A stretch of DNA of 50,371 bases, from the NCBI GenBank assembly GCA_947627515.1, contig CANQWI010000002.1, positions 1 to 50,371 of the forward strand, given 5' to 3'. A program made the position numbers and the translations under genes. The stretch is from an uncultured Clostridia bacterium (lineage in GTDB: Bacteria > Bacillota > Clostridia > Christensenellales > Borkfalkiaceae). Positions 9,701 through 20,600 of the stretch are shown here, in pieces; position 1 is the stretch's first letter; each line of letters opens with the position of its first letter. Under the pieces are notes generated by a model. That model was given only the letters and a program-made list of their open reading frames with translations, made no database searches and was not told the DNA's origin.

Positions 9701-11639
9701 GACAATCGGGAAGCTTGACCGTCGTTATGGACGTGCAGTTGCGGAAGGCAAAATCGCCGATGGTCTCAAGCATGGTGAGACTCGTGAGATCGAGCTCCTC
9801 AAGCTTGGTCCCCTCGAATGCACTTACTCCGATCGTCTTGAGCGAGGAGGTCCCCTGGAAGTTAATCTCCGTCAGAGCCTCGCATCCGCTGAATGCGCTT
9901 TCTCCGATGGTCACAATGGAATCGGGGATCGTCACGGTCGTGAGGTGGTTCCAGTTCTCGAGCTCTTTCGCCTTGACCTCTGTCTTGCCTGCGGGGAAGG
10001 TATATTCCTCGATCCCTGCAAACGAGAAGTTGTCCGTCTTCATATTCCCATAGTCGTAGTCGATTTTGTCAAACGGGAAGGTCTTGAGTGAGGTGCACCC
10101 GGAGAAGGTCTTGGAGGTAAGCTTGACCTTATCGGCCTGCAATGTGACCGAGCTGAGAGCCGTGCAATCCTGGAAGGCACTCACCTGAATGGTCGTAAGG
10201 TTCGCACCGAGCGTCACGGTCTTGAGGAGTGTGGATTTTGCAAACGAATTTATTGGCAGATATTTCTGATTCTGTCCCGAAATCTGCACATCCGCCTCAA
10301 CAATAAGGCTGTTTGCAAACGCATTCTCGCCCAATGCCTTTACCGTTGCGGGAACGGTAAGCTTTTTGAGTGCAACATAGGAGAAAGCATACTGTGCGAC
10401 CGCATCTGCCTCTGCGGGAATGGACACCTCCTTCTCAGAGGTCCCCTCCGTGTAGAAGAGCACTGCGTTGGGGTACTCATTGTTGCCGATCGTTGCTTTG
10501 CCGAGGACAAAGCCGTCAACATTCCTGATGGTATCGTTGCCCGCAAATTCTCTTTCGACAAGGCTCTCGCATCCGCTGAAGATGCCTTGACCGATCGAGG
10601 TCACAGAAGCAGGGATCACGACCTTCTTCAGATTCTGGCAGCTCGCAAAGGCTGTATCCACGATCGTCGTGATGCCTTCTTGAAGGATAATAGTCTCAAC
10701 GGGCTGGGCCTGGATGCCTCTGACGACCTCTACGGTGATCTCATCGCCGCTGCCGTCGTCGCCGTACCAGACTGCGGGGACAATGACGTACTTCCCGCGT
10801 CCTCTCCAGTACTCGTCGGTGTAGGTCTCATCCTCAAGGAGACCGAAGAGGGTGCCTACGCCGTCTACCTCCTCGATATCGAGGCCCTTGCTGTAGCAGT
10901 CCGCATACAGCGTCACGGGAGCGGTGAGGTTTTGCGAAAAGTCAAAGGCCTCTCCGTCCTCATCGACCCATTTCAGGAATACATACTCTGCGGAATTGCA
11001 GTCGATATCCTCGGCCTTGCCGCCCTTCGCGACGGCAACCTTCGAATACTCCGAATCCGCGACCATGTAGGTGACCAAAACGGAATCCGAGTCGGGCTCC
11101 CATTTTGCATAGACAACGGAGTTTGTCTCGGGGAATACGAGCCCTGTGAAGGGAGTGCTGCACTTACTGTCCGTAAACCAACCCTTGAACAGCCAATTGT
11201 CGCGCTCCACCTCGGGGAACGAGATGTCCTCCCCGGGGGTACCCTCGCGCACGATCGTCTTTGCGCCGTCGTAGTTGGGGTCAAAGGTGAGCGTGACCTT
11301 CCGTGACACATTGGGCTGCCACATGCCAAAGAGGTCAAGGTCCTTTTCCACAGCCAGCGTCTCGTCATACGGCGTCACGGAGTCCCTTACATCCGTCCAG
11401 CCGACAAACGTCTCACCTGTGCGGTCGGGCAGAGTCACAACGGAGAAATCGGGCGTCTTACCCTTCTCCACCTTCTGTGTCGTGAACGGCTGGGTCGCCG
11501 CGGAATCCTCATAGAAGGATACCGTGTACTGCGTTGTGGTCCCCCCTCCGTTTCCTGTCTCGCCGCAGGCCGTAAGGAAGGGCGTCACGCAGAGGACGAA
11601 ACCGAGCACCAAGCTCAAAAATCGCTTCATGACTTTCAT
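6741..11639 (-). CDS. Giant BspA-type leucine-rich repeat (LRR_5) lipoprotein
   Basis: ORF track gives 6741..11708, but the start MKVMKRFLSLVLGFVLCVTPFLTACGE at 11639 has an AAAGGAGTAACAT ribosome-binding site and avoids overlap with the upstream gene. Many AFxxCxxLxxVxLPxxLxxIGxxAF units. Confidence 0.88.
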   Translation of the reverse strand: MKVMKRFLSLVLGFVLCVTPFLTACGETGNGGGTTTQYTVSFYEDSAATQPFTTQKVEKGKTPDFSVVTLPDRTGETFVGWTDVRDSVTPYDETLAVEKDLDLFGMWQPNVSRKVTLTFDPNYDGAKTIVREGTPGEDISFPEVERDNWLFKGWFTDSKCSTPFTGLVFPETNSVVYAKWEPDSDSVLVTYMVADSEYSKVAVAKGGKAEDIDCNSAEYVFLKWVDEDGEAFDFSQNLTAPVTLYADCYSKGLDIEEVDGVGTLFGLLEDETYTDEYWRGRGKYVIVPAVWYGDDGSGDEITVEVVRGIQAQPVETIILQEGITTIVDTAFASCQNLKKVVIPASVTSIGQGIFSGCESLVEREFAGNDTIRNVDGFVLGKATIGNNEYPNAVLFYTEGTSEKEVSIPAEADAVAQYAFSYVALKKLTVPATVKALGENAFANSLIVEADVQISGQNQKYLPINSFAKSTLLKTVTLGANLTTIQVSAFQDCTALSSVTLQADKVKLTSKTFSGCTSLKTFPFDKIDYDYGNMKTDNFSFAGIEEYTFPAGKTEVKAKELENWNHLTTVTIPDSIVTIGESAFSGCEALTEINFQGTSSLKTIGVSAFEGTKLEELDLTSLTMLETIGDFAFRNCTSITTVKLPDCLHTIGEGAFGGCGSIESIQLPFVGAFDYIGFGRYFREVYMYSACFDLNLYQMQVNQLENKGREYYYNSYLQDDVKFFEDHKTFFSRYWPNAIEYKDLCKGTPEKEEEYYQKTLEKSFNAMTLFGYIFGQTNYSGGTKISQYYQVPDGVDPQRWDFYIPATLSSIKLTSKYVSACAFNSMDTYTGEYLFSSELEAIGASAFRGNSQMKSFDFASATNLTLIGNNAFSNNAELTEVTFPDSLQTLGDYAFRYCTNLKSVVVPEASTENPLTIGAYCFADCKNLSMFHAKNETTTEGTFKFKNVNFGNYSFLNCDAVRVVESPASVGFIMAYYGTARLICNPFYTKSLEEVRFPENAENYRYILPEDLPEDANFDNYGYMEPMIPGMLFYGCGGLKKFNATASIDVVIPEGMKAIGATAFQAYTGPSVPNTPISSITFPDSLEKVYEGAFGHTDLKEVDLSMIEDIGSGFDYANKLVKVYLNENQKLGPMALRSTAALKTVALKNDQGEVVKEKENVVYLPKGTDEIPNYAFQNSGIEEIELTEGIKRLGNYSFYGDECLESVTLPASLEEMDDGAFERCFALTAINFAKSGNLKFIAGHAFNYCTSLESIELPEGLVHLGSDAFAGDIALEKVTFPSTLYYAGGASLFTNCLSLKEVVLLGSIPPHIDYDIADASYAYSAFCIADQNFIASIPAHVSAELAKLSTTLTQNGRTMTENMKDFEDHFRKVNGLKIYVPEDALQMYQDNIVNAYRVTGGNSGKAQRPDFGWHNYKSAFETYESGVFAEKASTEPLAFRIAADGKAWFQKGSGDLTEVTASGSNYSFNNATYTYNAESNTLTKGSETLKSIGGIYMDKTDTYKNGVSGLSDANNRRPQFRPQLAISANGYAMMYVYDPTRLAEDSATVYKPKLYYGTYTLSWSGDALTVSLKFETLTNMVFTSDAGYNITSVTPISFELTEKNGSFESERFTGTALGDTYYFTFTRGGMAAA

Positions 11640-11652
11640 TATGTTACTCCTT

Positions 11653-14600
11653 TCATGAATTCGCGGCAGGAACATCCAAATAGATGGTTTCTGCCCTTGA
11701 GACGCCATAAGCGTCAGAAACAGAGAAGGTTACTTCATAGTTGCCCGATCTCGAAAGGTCGTAGGTCCCATCTGCGGCAGGTGCGATCGTTTCATCGCCG
11801 AGAACAACAGAGGTGACCGTCCAAACAAGGTCCTCGACAGGGGTCTCATCAAATGCGCCGACCGTCGTATCCTTCGCGGTGACAATGGGATGCTCTCCCT
11901 CCGAAAGGAAGGCCTTGTCGATTACGAGCTTTGCATTGGCCTGTGTAGAGACCGTTCTCAGATTGACCGTGATCGTGGGTGCCCCGGGTGCCGAATTCGT
12001 GATGTGATCCTTGCACCATGCATTCTTGGCCTGATAGCGTTGAAGTCCGTCCGTCGAGCTGACCAAAATGTAATAATACTTATAATCCGCGTCGAAGATC
12101 CCCTCTTCAAAGGTGATCACCTCGTCGTCGGTCGTCGCGGGACGGGAAACAGAGATCCTGTGCAGGTTGGTGCAGCCCTTGAACGCGCCCGCACGGACGG
12201 CAGAGATGTAGGCATCCTTCGTATCGCCGAGATAGACATTTCTCAGGCTCGTACAGCCCTCGAACGCACCCTCGGCAACCTCAAACACCTCATCCATGAC
12301 ATGGAATTCCACAAGGCTTGTGCAGCCCTTGAAGGCATTTTTCGGAATGTAGCTGAGAAGGGTCGCCTGATAGATCTGCGTGTAGCCGTCAAGATAGCTG
12401 ATACGCGCCATTTCGAAGTGAGTGACCGAGCTGCAGTTCTCAAACGCCGATTCGCCGATGCTCATGAGGTTGAGGCCGATATAGAATCTGTCGTACTTGA
12501 TGGTGGTTGCTGTATCCTTTTCGCTCGGGATATACACATTGCCGAGAAGCTTTGTGCAGTTCATGAATGCCCGTGCACCGATTTGAATGAGCGTATCTCT
12601 CGTCATGAATTCGACAAGATTTGCATCGTCCATAAATACCTCATCGAGGATATAGAGCGTATCCGTCGAGGGAAGGAAGGAGTGAAGATCCTCGCAGTTT
12701 TTGAACGCGCCGTTGCCGATGAGCTCAACGCCTGCGCCGATTGAAACGCCCCAAAGCCCGCTGATGTTTGCAAACGCACCGCCCGCGATCGAATAGAGGT
12801 CCTCATCCTGAAGTACAAGCAGGTGCTTGCCGAGCTCACGGTTGATCGCGGCATATTCCGCACTGCTTCTATCCAGCGAAGAGACATATGCAAAGCTCTC
12901 GGGAACAGTGAAATCTGCGGGGAAAGCAGGGAATTCTGTCAGGCACTGATAGATTACCTGCGTGCCGTTCAAATAGACATAGTCGGCCTTTTTCCCCTTC
13001 GCCTCGGCGATGAGATTTGTCTCAAAGGGCGTGTTCTCAAATACCTTATAGCCGTAGATGAGAAGGGTGTCGGGGAGCGTGAGCTCTGTCAGGGCCGCGC
13101 AGTCCTTGAAGGCAGAGTCACTGATCTCCGTAAGACCCTCGGGAAGGTTGATGTCCGTAAGCGACGTGCAGCCCTCGAAGGCACTCTTGGAAATGGAGAT
13201 GAGTTCGCGCGGCAGATGGATCTTTTTGACGGCGGTGAGGCCCTTGAACGCATTGTCGCCGATGAATATCACGGGAAGCGGGTCCTTATCCCCCTCTGCG
13301 CTGTAGTTCGTGGGGATATAGATCTCATCGATGCCGCCTGCAGCCGCACTGTCGTAGGAGGAGACCATATAGTACCTCTTGACAAACTGCGAACGCTGGT
13401 CCTCTGTCAGCTCCTGATCCTCTGTCAGCTCGAAATAAGCCTTGATGTCCTGTTCCCCGTAGAAGAGAACGGAGGACGTGCCCGAGGCGAACGTATAGAT
13501 GCCTTCAAACCTGAGATCCTTCGAGCAGAATTCGGGAACGAGGACCATGTCGCCGACGATGAGGTCGTTTTGCGGATCGAAATCGACCCCGTGCGTGCTC
13601 GTGAGTCCGAGATAATCGATGCGGCGATTCTCTACGACTGCTTCATCGAAGAGGAACTCGTAGAGAGACTTGTCTGAGTCCTTGAACGCCTCGAAGGAGT
13701 GATGTCCCTCGGTGAGCTTATAGCCCTTTTCCGCATAGAAGGAGACGCCCGTCTCACGATAGTCCCCGTCGAGATAGATGGAGGGCTCGATGGTGATCTT
13801 TGACCACAGCTTATGCGTCTTGAAGGTCAGACGGAGCTCGGTGTCCCGATCGGTGACCACATAGGTCCCGACCGCAAGACGGTCGTTGTCCGCGCTCACT
13901 GCCCAGCCCGCATATTCGAGGTACTTTGCGTCGTCGCCATTGGGCTGAATGACTTCAAGCGTGAGGACGGTGCCCTCATCCTTCGTCTCGGTCTTAAGAA
14001 CGGCCCCATTCGCATCGAGGAATTTTACCTCGACATTCTTTTTCGCATCGCGCCATCCTGCATATACGGTGACGTCGCTTTCGGGGAAGGTGGAGAAGCG
14101 GTAGCCTTGCGTGCATTCCTCATCGGAGAACCAGCCGAGGAAGACATGACCTGCATAGACAGGCGTCTCGACCGTGCCGACCTCCTCGCCCGCTCTTCCG
14201 AGGAGCGCAGACCTTGCCTCGGCACCCTTCATATTGAAGGAAATGGAGATCGCCTTTTCCCAACCCGCATAGAAGGTGATATTCCTTGCGGGCATCCTGT
14301 AGTTGTAGAACTCCGCAGCCTTGGTGCAATCCTCGTCAAGATACCAGCCCGTGAAATAGTAGCCCTCGCGGGTGGGATCGGCGGGCTTGTTGAGAAGCTC
14401 GTTCTTGTAGAGCGAGCCGCCCTCGACCGTGCTGCCCCCCTTCGTGTCGAAGGTGTAGGTATACTGCGTTTCGCTGTAGCCCCCCTCTGTCCCGTCTCCG
14501 ATCGGAGAATTGGGAAGGCTGTCGGGTGAGGGCTGTGTGCTGGGAGGATTTTCACCGCCCGAGGGAGTATCGCCGTTTCCGCTGTTGCCGCCGCACCCTG

Positions 14601-14664
14601 CGAGCATTGCGCCGCAGAGGCAGAGAGAAAGCGCACAGATGGAGAAAATCAATTTCTTTTTCAT
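11653..14664 (-). CDS. BspA-type LRR_5 lipoprotein with N-terminal InlB B-repeats
   Basis: 1003-aa ORF; lipobox LAGCGG; FDTKGGSTVEGGSLYKNELLNKPADPTREGYYFTGWYLDEDCTKAAEF modules followed by LRR_5 units. Overlaps the upstream gene by 4 bp (ATGA). Confidence 0.88.
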   Translation of the reverse strand: MKKKLIFSICALSLCLCGAMLAGCGGNSGNGDTPSGGENPPSTQPSPDSLPNSPIGDGTEGGYSETQYTYTFDTKGGSTVEGGSLYKNELLNKPADPTREGYYFTGWYLDEDCTKAAEFYNYRMPARNITFYAGWEKAISISFNMKGAEARSALLGRAGEEVGTVETPVYAGHVFLGWFSDEECTQGYRFSTFPESDVTVYAGWRDAKKNVEVKFLDANGAVLKTETKDEGTVLTLEVIQPNGDDAKYLEYAGWAVSADNDRLAVGTYVVTDRDTELRLTFKTHKLWSKITIEPSIYLDGDYRETGVSFYAEKGYKLTEGHHSFEAFKDSDKSLYEFLFDEAVVENRRIDYLGLTSTHGVDFDPQNDLIVGDMVLVPEFCSKDLRFEGIYTFASGTSSVLFYGEQDIKAYFELTEDQELTEDQRSQFVKRYYMVSSYDSAAAGGIDEIYIPTNYSAEGDKDPLPVIFIGDNAFKGLTAVKKIHLPRELISISKSAFEGCTSLTDINLPEGLTEISDSAFKDCAALTELTLPDTLLIYGYKVFENTPFETNLIAEAKGKKADYVYLNGTQVIYQCLTEFPAFPADFTVPESFAYVSSLDRSSAEYAAINRELGKHLLVLQDEDLYSIAGGAFANISGLWGVSIGAGVELIGNGAFKNCEDLHSFLPSTDTLYILDEVFMDDANLVEFMTRDTLIQIGARAFMNCTKLLGNVYIPSEKDTATTIKYDRFYIGLNLMSIGESAFENCSSVTHFEMARISYLDGYTQIYQATLLSYIPKNAFKGCTSLVEFHVMDEVFEVAEGAFEGCTSLRNVYLGDTKDAYISAVRAGAFKGCTNLHRISVSRPATTDDEVITFEEGIFDADYKYYYILVSSTDGLQRYQAKNAWCKDHITNSAPGAPTITVNLRTVSTQANAKLVIDKAFLSEGEHPIVTAKDTTVGAFDETPVEDLVWTVTSVVLGDETIAPAADGTYDLSRSGNYEVTFSVSDAYGVSRAETIYLDVPAANS

Positions 14665-17600
14665 TTTCTTTCGTTCCCTCCTTTTTTCTTTCCGAGAACA
14701 ACAACCGCCGCGATAAGGATGCAGAGAGCCATGAATACCGCACAGCCGCTACCGATCACGCCGCCGCAGCCGCCATTCTGCTCCTCAGGTGTAGAAGGCG
14801 AATCGGGGCCCGTGGGTTTATCGGGATCCGCGGGAGTGGAGGGATGCGCCGCATTGTAGGCCGCCTCAAGCTCCACAAATCTGTCAAAGTTCGTCACAAA
14901 CTTCCTCTGCGTTGCGCTGAGCAGGCTGTAGCTCCTGCGGATGAGCGCGAGCTCGTCACCGTCAAGGTTGTCGGGATCGAGTGCATTGATCCTGTCGACA
15001 AGATCGAGCGTGCCCTGCTCGGCCCCCTCCTCAAGGAATTCTGTCGGCGTATTGAAGTAATTCCCGTAGACATGGTTGTTGTAACCCGTGCCGTTTGAAG
15101 GATAGATGATCGTGAATTTATTGGACGGGATGGGCTCGAAGAGTCCGCCCGAAATCACGTCGTGCATATTGGTGAGGCTGTCGGAGAAGCTGTTGTAAAG
15201 TTCGGTATAGCTCTGAACATCAGCATTGAACTCCCCTTCGACCTCGGGTGCCTGAACGCTGTGGAAGACGTAGGTGGGAAGAACTGACGCATCCCCCGCT
15301 CCCTCAAGGCTCTTGCCGAGGTAGTAGAACCCGCCGACGCCGACGCTCTTCAGGGATGCAGGAAGCTCGATCCTCTTCAGATTGACTGCGTAGGAGAGTG
15401 CCCAGTCGCCGATGCGGACTGTCCCGTCCTTGACGGTGTACTCCTTGGCAGGATTGCCCTGCGCGTAGGTAACGATCTCAAGCCCGCCGTTGTCAAGCGT
15501 GCGGTAGACGCCCTTGCCGTCCGTCGTGAAGACCTCGTTCCCGTCCTCGACAGTGAAGCTTTCAAGATAAATGCTTTGGGAGAAGGCCGCCCGTTCGATA
15601 CGGGTAAGCGTCTTGGGAAGCGTGATGCTCGTGAGGCCTGAGGCAAAGAAGCTTGCCTCGCCGAGTGTCTCAACCTTCGGGATGGAGACATTGACAAGCT
15701 CAACATCGCCGTAGAACGCCGCTGCACCGATCACGGTGACATTGGGAATACTCACCGTCGTGAGCGCAGCGTCCTGATAGAACGCCGCCGCACCGATCGC
15801 GACACATTCGGGAAGGCTGATCTCCGTGAGAGAGGTGCACTGCATGAATGCGTTGCCGTTGACGATCTGCGCCTTGGGGAAGGTGAGCTCCGTGAGCGCG
15901 GTATCCTGATAGAAGGCCTGTACGCCGATCGCCAGGACATTGTCGGCGACAATAGAGCTCAATCTCTGGCAGCCCATGAAGGCACAGTCGTAGATATACT
16001 TTACTTTGTTGAAGTTGATGGACGTAAGTCCTCTGCAGGCCGCAAAGGCATACGGTCCGATGATCTCGAGCGAATCAGGGAAGGAGATCCGCATCAGCCT
16101 CGTGTTATAGTAGAAGCCGGTCCCCTGCGGATTCACCCATGAGAAGGCGCCGTATCCGATGTAGGAGAGGCCCTCCTCGAGCGTGACATCTGCAAGGTCG
16201 GGGCAATATGCAAATGCAAAGTTGCCGAAGGTCTCAAGCGAGGCGGGAACGGTGACCTTGGTAAGTCCCGAATAGTAGAATGCGTAATTCCCGATCGTCT
16301 TGATGCCTGCGGGGAATTCGATGGTCTGAAGCGGGATATTGCTGAAGGCATATCTGTCGATCGTCTCGAGCTCGCTCCCGTCCTCGAACTCAACGTTCTC
16401 GAGCGAGGTGCTCTCAAACGCATACGGCCCGATCACCCTCAAGGAGGCGGGGAACGTGATGCCCTTGAGCGAGGTGCAGAAGCGGAACGCACTCATCCCG
16501 ATCTCCTCGATGCCCTCCGCAAAGGAGACGCTTTCGAGCGCGGAGCAGTAGATGAACGTGCACCAAGGAATGACCTTGAAGTCCCCTCCGAGGAACACGA
16601 CGCGCTTGAGGCTCGTATTGCGGCCGAAGACCTGATCTCCGAGATATTCAAGAGTTGTGGGAAGGATCAGCGTCTCGAAGCTGCAGCTGTAGAAGGCATA
16701 GTCGCCGATCCTCTTGACGCCCTCTGGAATAATGACCGTATCCGTATTGATATTGGAATACGCATACGCGCTCGCGCCGATCTCCTCAACAGGCTCGCCG
16801 TCGCTGCCTGAGAAATCGAAGCTGCTCGATTTGTAGCCCGTAGGCGCAAGGATGAGTGAATTGCCACGATAGATGAGGCTGTAGGTCGTATCTCCGCTCA
16901 CAACCTCCTTGTTCGTCAAATCATAGCGGTTGTTCTCCGCAACGGTGAGACGGACGAGGCTCGAGCATCCCTCAAACGGATAGGAGGAGATGGTTGTGAG
17001 TGCCGAACGGAAGCCGAAATCGATGCTCTCGAGCTTGGTGCAGTTGACAAACACACCGCTGCCGAGATAGGAGACGCCGTCGAGGGACAGCTGGGTCAGG
17101 TTGACGCAGTTCCCGAATACGTTGGAGTTGAGCTGCGTGATGCGGGCGTTGTTCTTGAGGCTAAAGGAGCTGAGCTTGGTGCAACCGTAGAATGCACGCG
17201 AGCCGACAACGCTGATATCCGAACACACATTGACGGTCTGCAGATTCGTGCAGCCAGAGAAGGCTTGATCGCCGAGCCTTGACGCATAGATGTCAACGCT
17301 CTTCAGCTGGCTCAGGCCGTAGAACATCGCACTCCCGACCATCGTGTTCTTGCTCATGAGAAGCTCCGTGACGGAGGTGCAGTTGCTGAACGCATAGGAG
17401 CCCGCATAGGAAACATTGGAGACGTCGAGCTTCGTGAGGCCATAACAGAAGGAGAATGCCTGCGTATAGACCGCCGTCGTCTTGGAGAGATCGAAATCCT
17501 TCAGGGACGAGCAGAGGTAGAATGCGGAGTCACGGATGTTAAGGTTCTTTGCGGTACACTCTGTGCTATACTCAAAGGCACCCTCGGCGGGAACGCCTTT

Positions 17601-20600
17601 TTCGTCAAAGACGCGCACGCGCTCCCCCTTCTCATTCACATAGGAGTATGCATTCAGGGAATCATCCCAGTTCATCTCCGTGTACCAATAGATGTTCTTG
17701 AGCTTGTTGCAGCCGTAGAAGGCTTGCACGCCGATCGACTCAAGCGTCGAGGGCAGATAGAGCGTTTCGAGATTGGAACAGCCGTAGAAGGCCGCAAGGC
17801 CGATCTGCGTGACGCCCGAGGGCACGATAGCCGTCTTGATATGGGTATCCTGATAGAAGGGCCCTACCGTACCGTCGCTGTAGTGGCTGAGATACATGAT
17901 ACCGAGATTCGCGGGGATCTGCAGAACCGAATCCGCACCGTTATAGCGGTAGAGATACCCGCTGACGATCTCATACTTCTCCCCGATCGAGATCGTGAGG
18001 TTGGACGAATAGTCGACGCCCTGATAATTCCAGCTGACGCGCACACGTCCGACGCCTGTATTCAGGGTCGTGATCACGCCCTTATCCGTCACAGAGACGG
18101 TCTCGGGCGTCAGCGAGGTCCACCTGAGATTCGTGGGCGTCGCATACCAAGGGTCATACTTCAAGCCGATCTGCGTCGTCACACCGCTGTCGAGCGCAAG
18201 ATAGTTGTTGGAAATGTTGACCGTGATCGCCCCATTCTTATAGGTGTCAAAGTAGACGTTCTTTGCAGGAACGGTCGCAACCTCCCCCTCTGCCTCCGTG
18301 ACAGTGATATCGAATTCGTAGGTGTACGTCTCGATCGAGGAGCGGGTAGGCGTGATGGTCACATGGGTGTTCCCTGCTTTTTTGCCATAGAGGATACCGT
18401 CGCGCATCTCCACAACACCGGGATTGCTGAACACGATGCTCAAAGCCTCGGGATCCGTCCTTGTGGGTGCGGTCGTAAGCGTATAGCTGTAGGCCTCGCC
18501 GACCTTAAGGGAAATCTCGCCAAGGTCCTTCAGCTCCTCGGCCATCCCTGTCTCGGCATTCTTGTGCGTCATGGAAACGCTTTCCACAGTCTCCCAACGG
18601 AGCGGAACAATGTAGGCACCCGTGTTGAGGGCGTAGTCCTGCATGTAGATACCGATCTGATTGGTGCTGTTGTTGATCTTATTCTCCTTGAAGGAGGTAA
18701 TGTAATCGGTGATGTCCACCGTGACCTTAGTGATGCTGTTGCGGCCGCCCGTGATCGGGATCGGATACTGATTGAGCATCGTGAGGTCGCTCCCGTTTGC
18801 GGTGCTCGCGGAGAAGAGCTGGAGACATTCGATATAGTGGTTATCGGAAAGGTACAGGTCGAGGTAAATGGTCTCGTTGTCCTCTCTGTCAAAGACGGTG
18901 CGGATCTCATAATCCTGAATGCTCGGCATCTCGTAGTCGACATAGAAGGAGAAGCTCCAGGTATTCCTGTGGGCATTCTCTCCGTTTTCATAGTCGAGAG
19001 CTGCGGTGAGCGTGACATCGTACTTCGTATTGTTCATGAGGCCGAGTTCAAGCGGATCAAGCTCGATCTCGATGAACGCGGGACCGCCACCGCTCGATTT
19101 TCCGACCTCATAATCCGTCTTTGTAAAGACGACCTCGCCCGTGACGGAATCGGTCACGACAATATTTACGGATTTTGCGGAACGAAGCAGACCCGCATAG
19201 ACCGCATAGATCTCATAAATGCCGTAATCGGAGCCCGTGACGGCGATCTTATCGATGGAGCTCTCCACGATCGGTGTATCCTGATCCTCATGGATCATGA
19301 TGTAATCGCCCATCGACATGTAGTTCTCGCGTGAACGATAGTACTTCCCAATGACGATGGAATCATACACATCGGGATGGAGCTTGTTTTCATCGGGAAC
19401 AGAGGAATCGAAGTAGGATGCCGAAACATCATACGCGGAGACATCGAACATGGGCGCGTCCAGCCAGTCGCCATAGAAGGCCATGAAGGGAATGCTCAGC
19501 TCGATGTTCTGCGTCGCGGACCCCTCCTCGATAAAGCGAAGATAGCCCTCGACGAACATGCCGTTCGTGAAATAGGTGTTGAGATAATCCTTGTCGGCAT
19601 CCGTGAGCTTGAGGGTAAAGACAAGCTCCGCGTCCGTATCGGGCTCCACGGTGAGCCTGTTGTTCGCATAACTCGTGCCTGCGCCGTGCTTTACGAGCTT
19701 CACCTCGGCGTCGTTGAGCATGTAAGCCTTCTCAGCGACGGTGATGCCGTCCGAGGACATCGCTTCGGTCATGACATACTTATCGAGACGGTATGTCTTG
19801 GCCGTGTCTCCGACGTTCTTGATGCGGAAGCGCAGGGTGTATTCGCCGAGACGCTCGGGATCCTGACCGAGCTCGAGTTTGGTCTTGTTGTCACCCTTGA
19901 CATAGAGATACGCTTCGGTTGCGATCGTCTTCTGAATGTCCGCAAGGCCCGCGCCCTGCTTTCTGGGTGAATACGGCTTCCCGTCCTCGTTGAGCGCGAT
20001 CGTCGCAGTCGACATCATGAGTTGATACATGAGGTCGTTGCGCTCCGTCTTGGAAAGCTCGGGATATTCAGCCGCAAGATATTGACGGATGAGTGTTGCG
20101 ATACCGGCAACGTTGGGGGTCGCCATGGATGTACCGCTGTAAACACCGTAGCCGCCGAGCACCGACGAGGTGATGTACCCGCCGTGTGCGGTGATATCGG
20201 GATATAGATGCAGGTCGGACGTCGTGCCCCATGAGGAGAAATCGCTCATGAAGGGTCCCGCCTTGTAGTCCTGACTCAGCGTGATCGTCCCCTCTGTCTG
20301 CCCGATGAACTGCTTGGCAATATCCATCGAAATGGTACAGGTCGGGATCCTGTAGCCCGTACCGAGGGAAGCGTTGATGATACCTGAAACGTTATTGTAG
20401 ATAACGCATCCGACCGCGCCGTTGTTGGCCGCGATCTTTTGCTTGTCCTCAAAGCTCGAGACGCCACGCGAGACGACCGCAATGGTGTTCCCGTCCTTGA
20501 ATTTCTCCTTGACCGCGCTCGTGTAGTTGTGGTTTTCGCCGTAGCCGCCCACAACGACATAGTGGAAGGTCTTGCTCTTCTCATTCCCGAGAAGGGTGTT

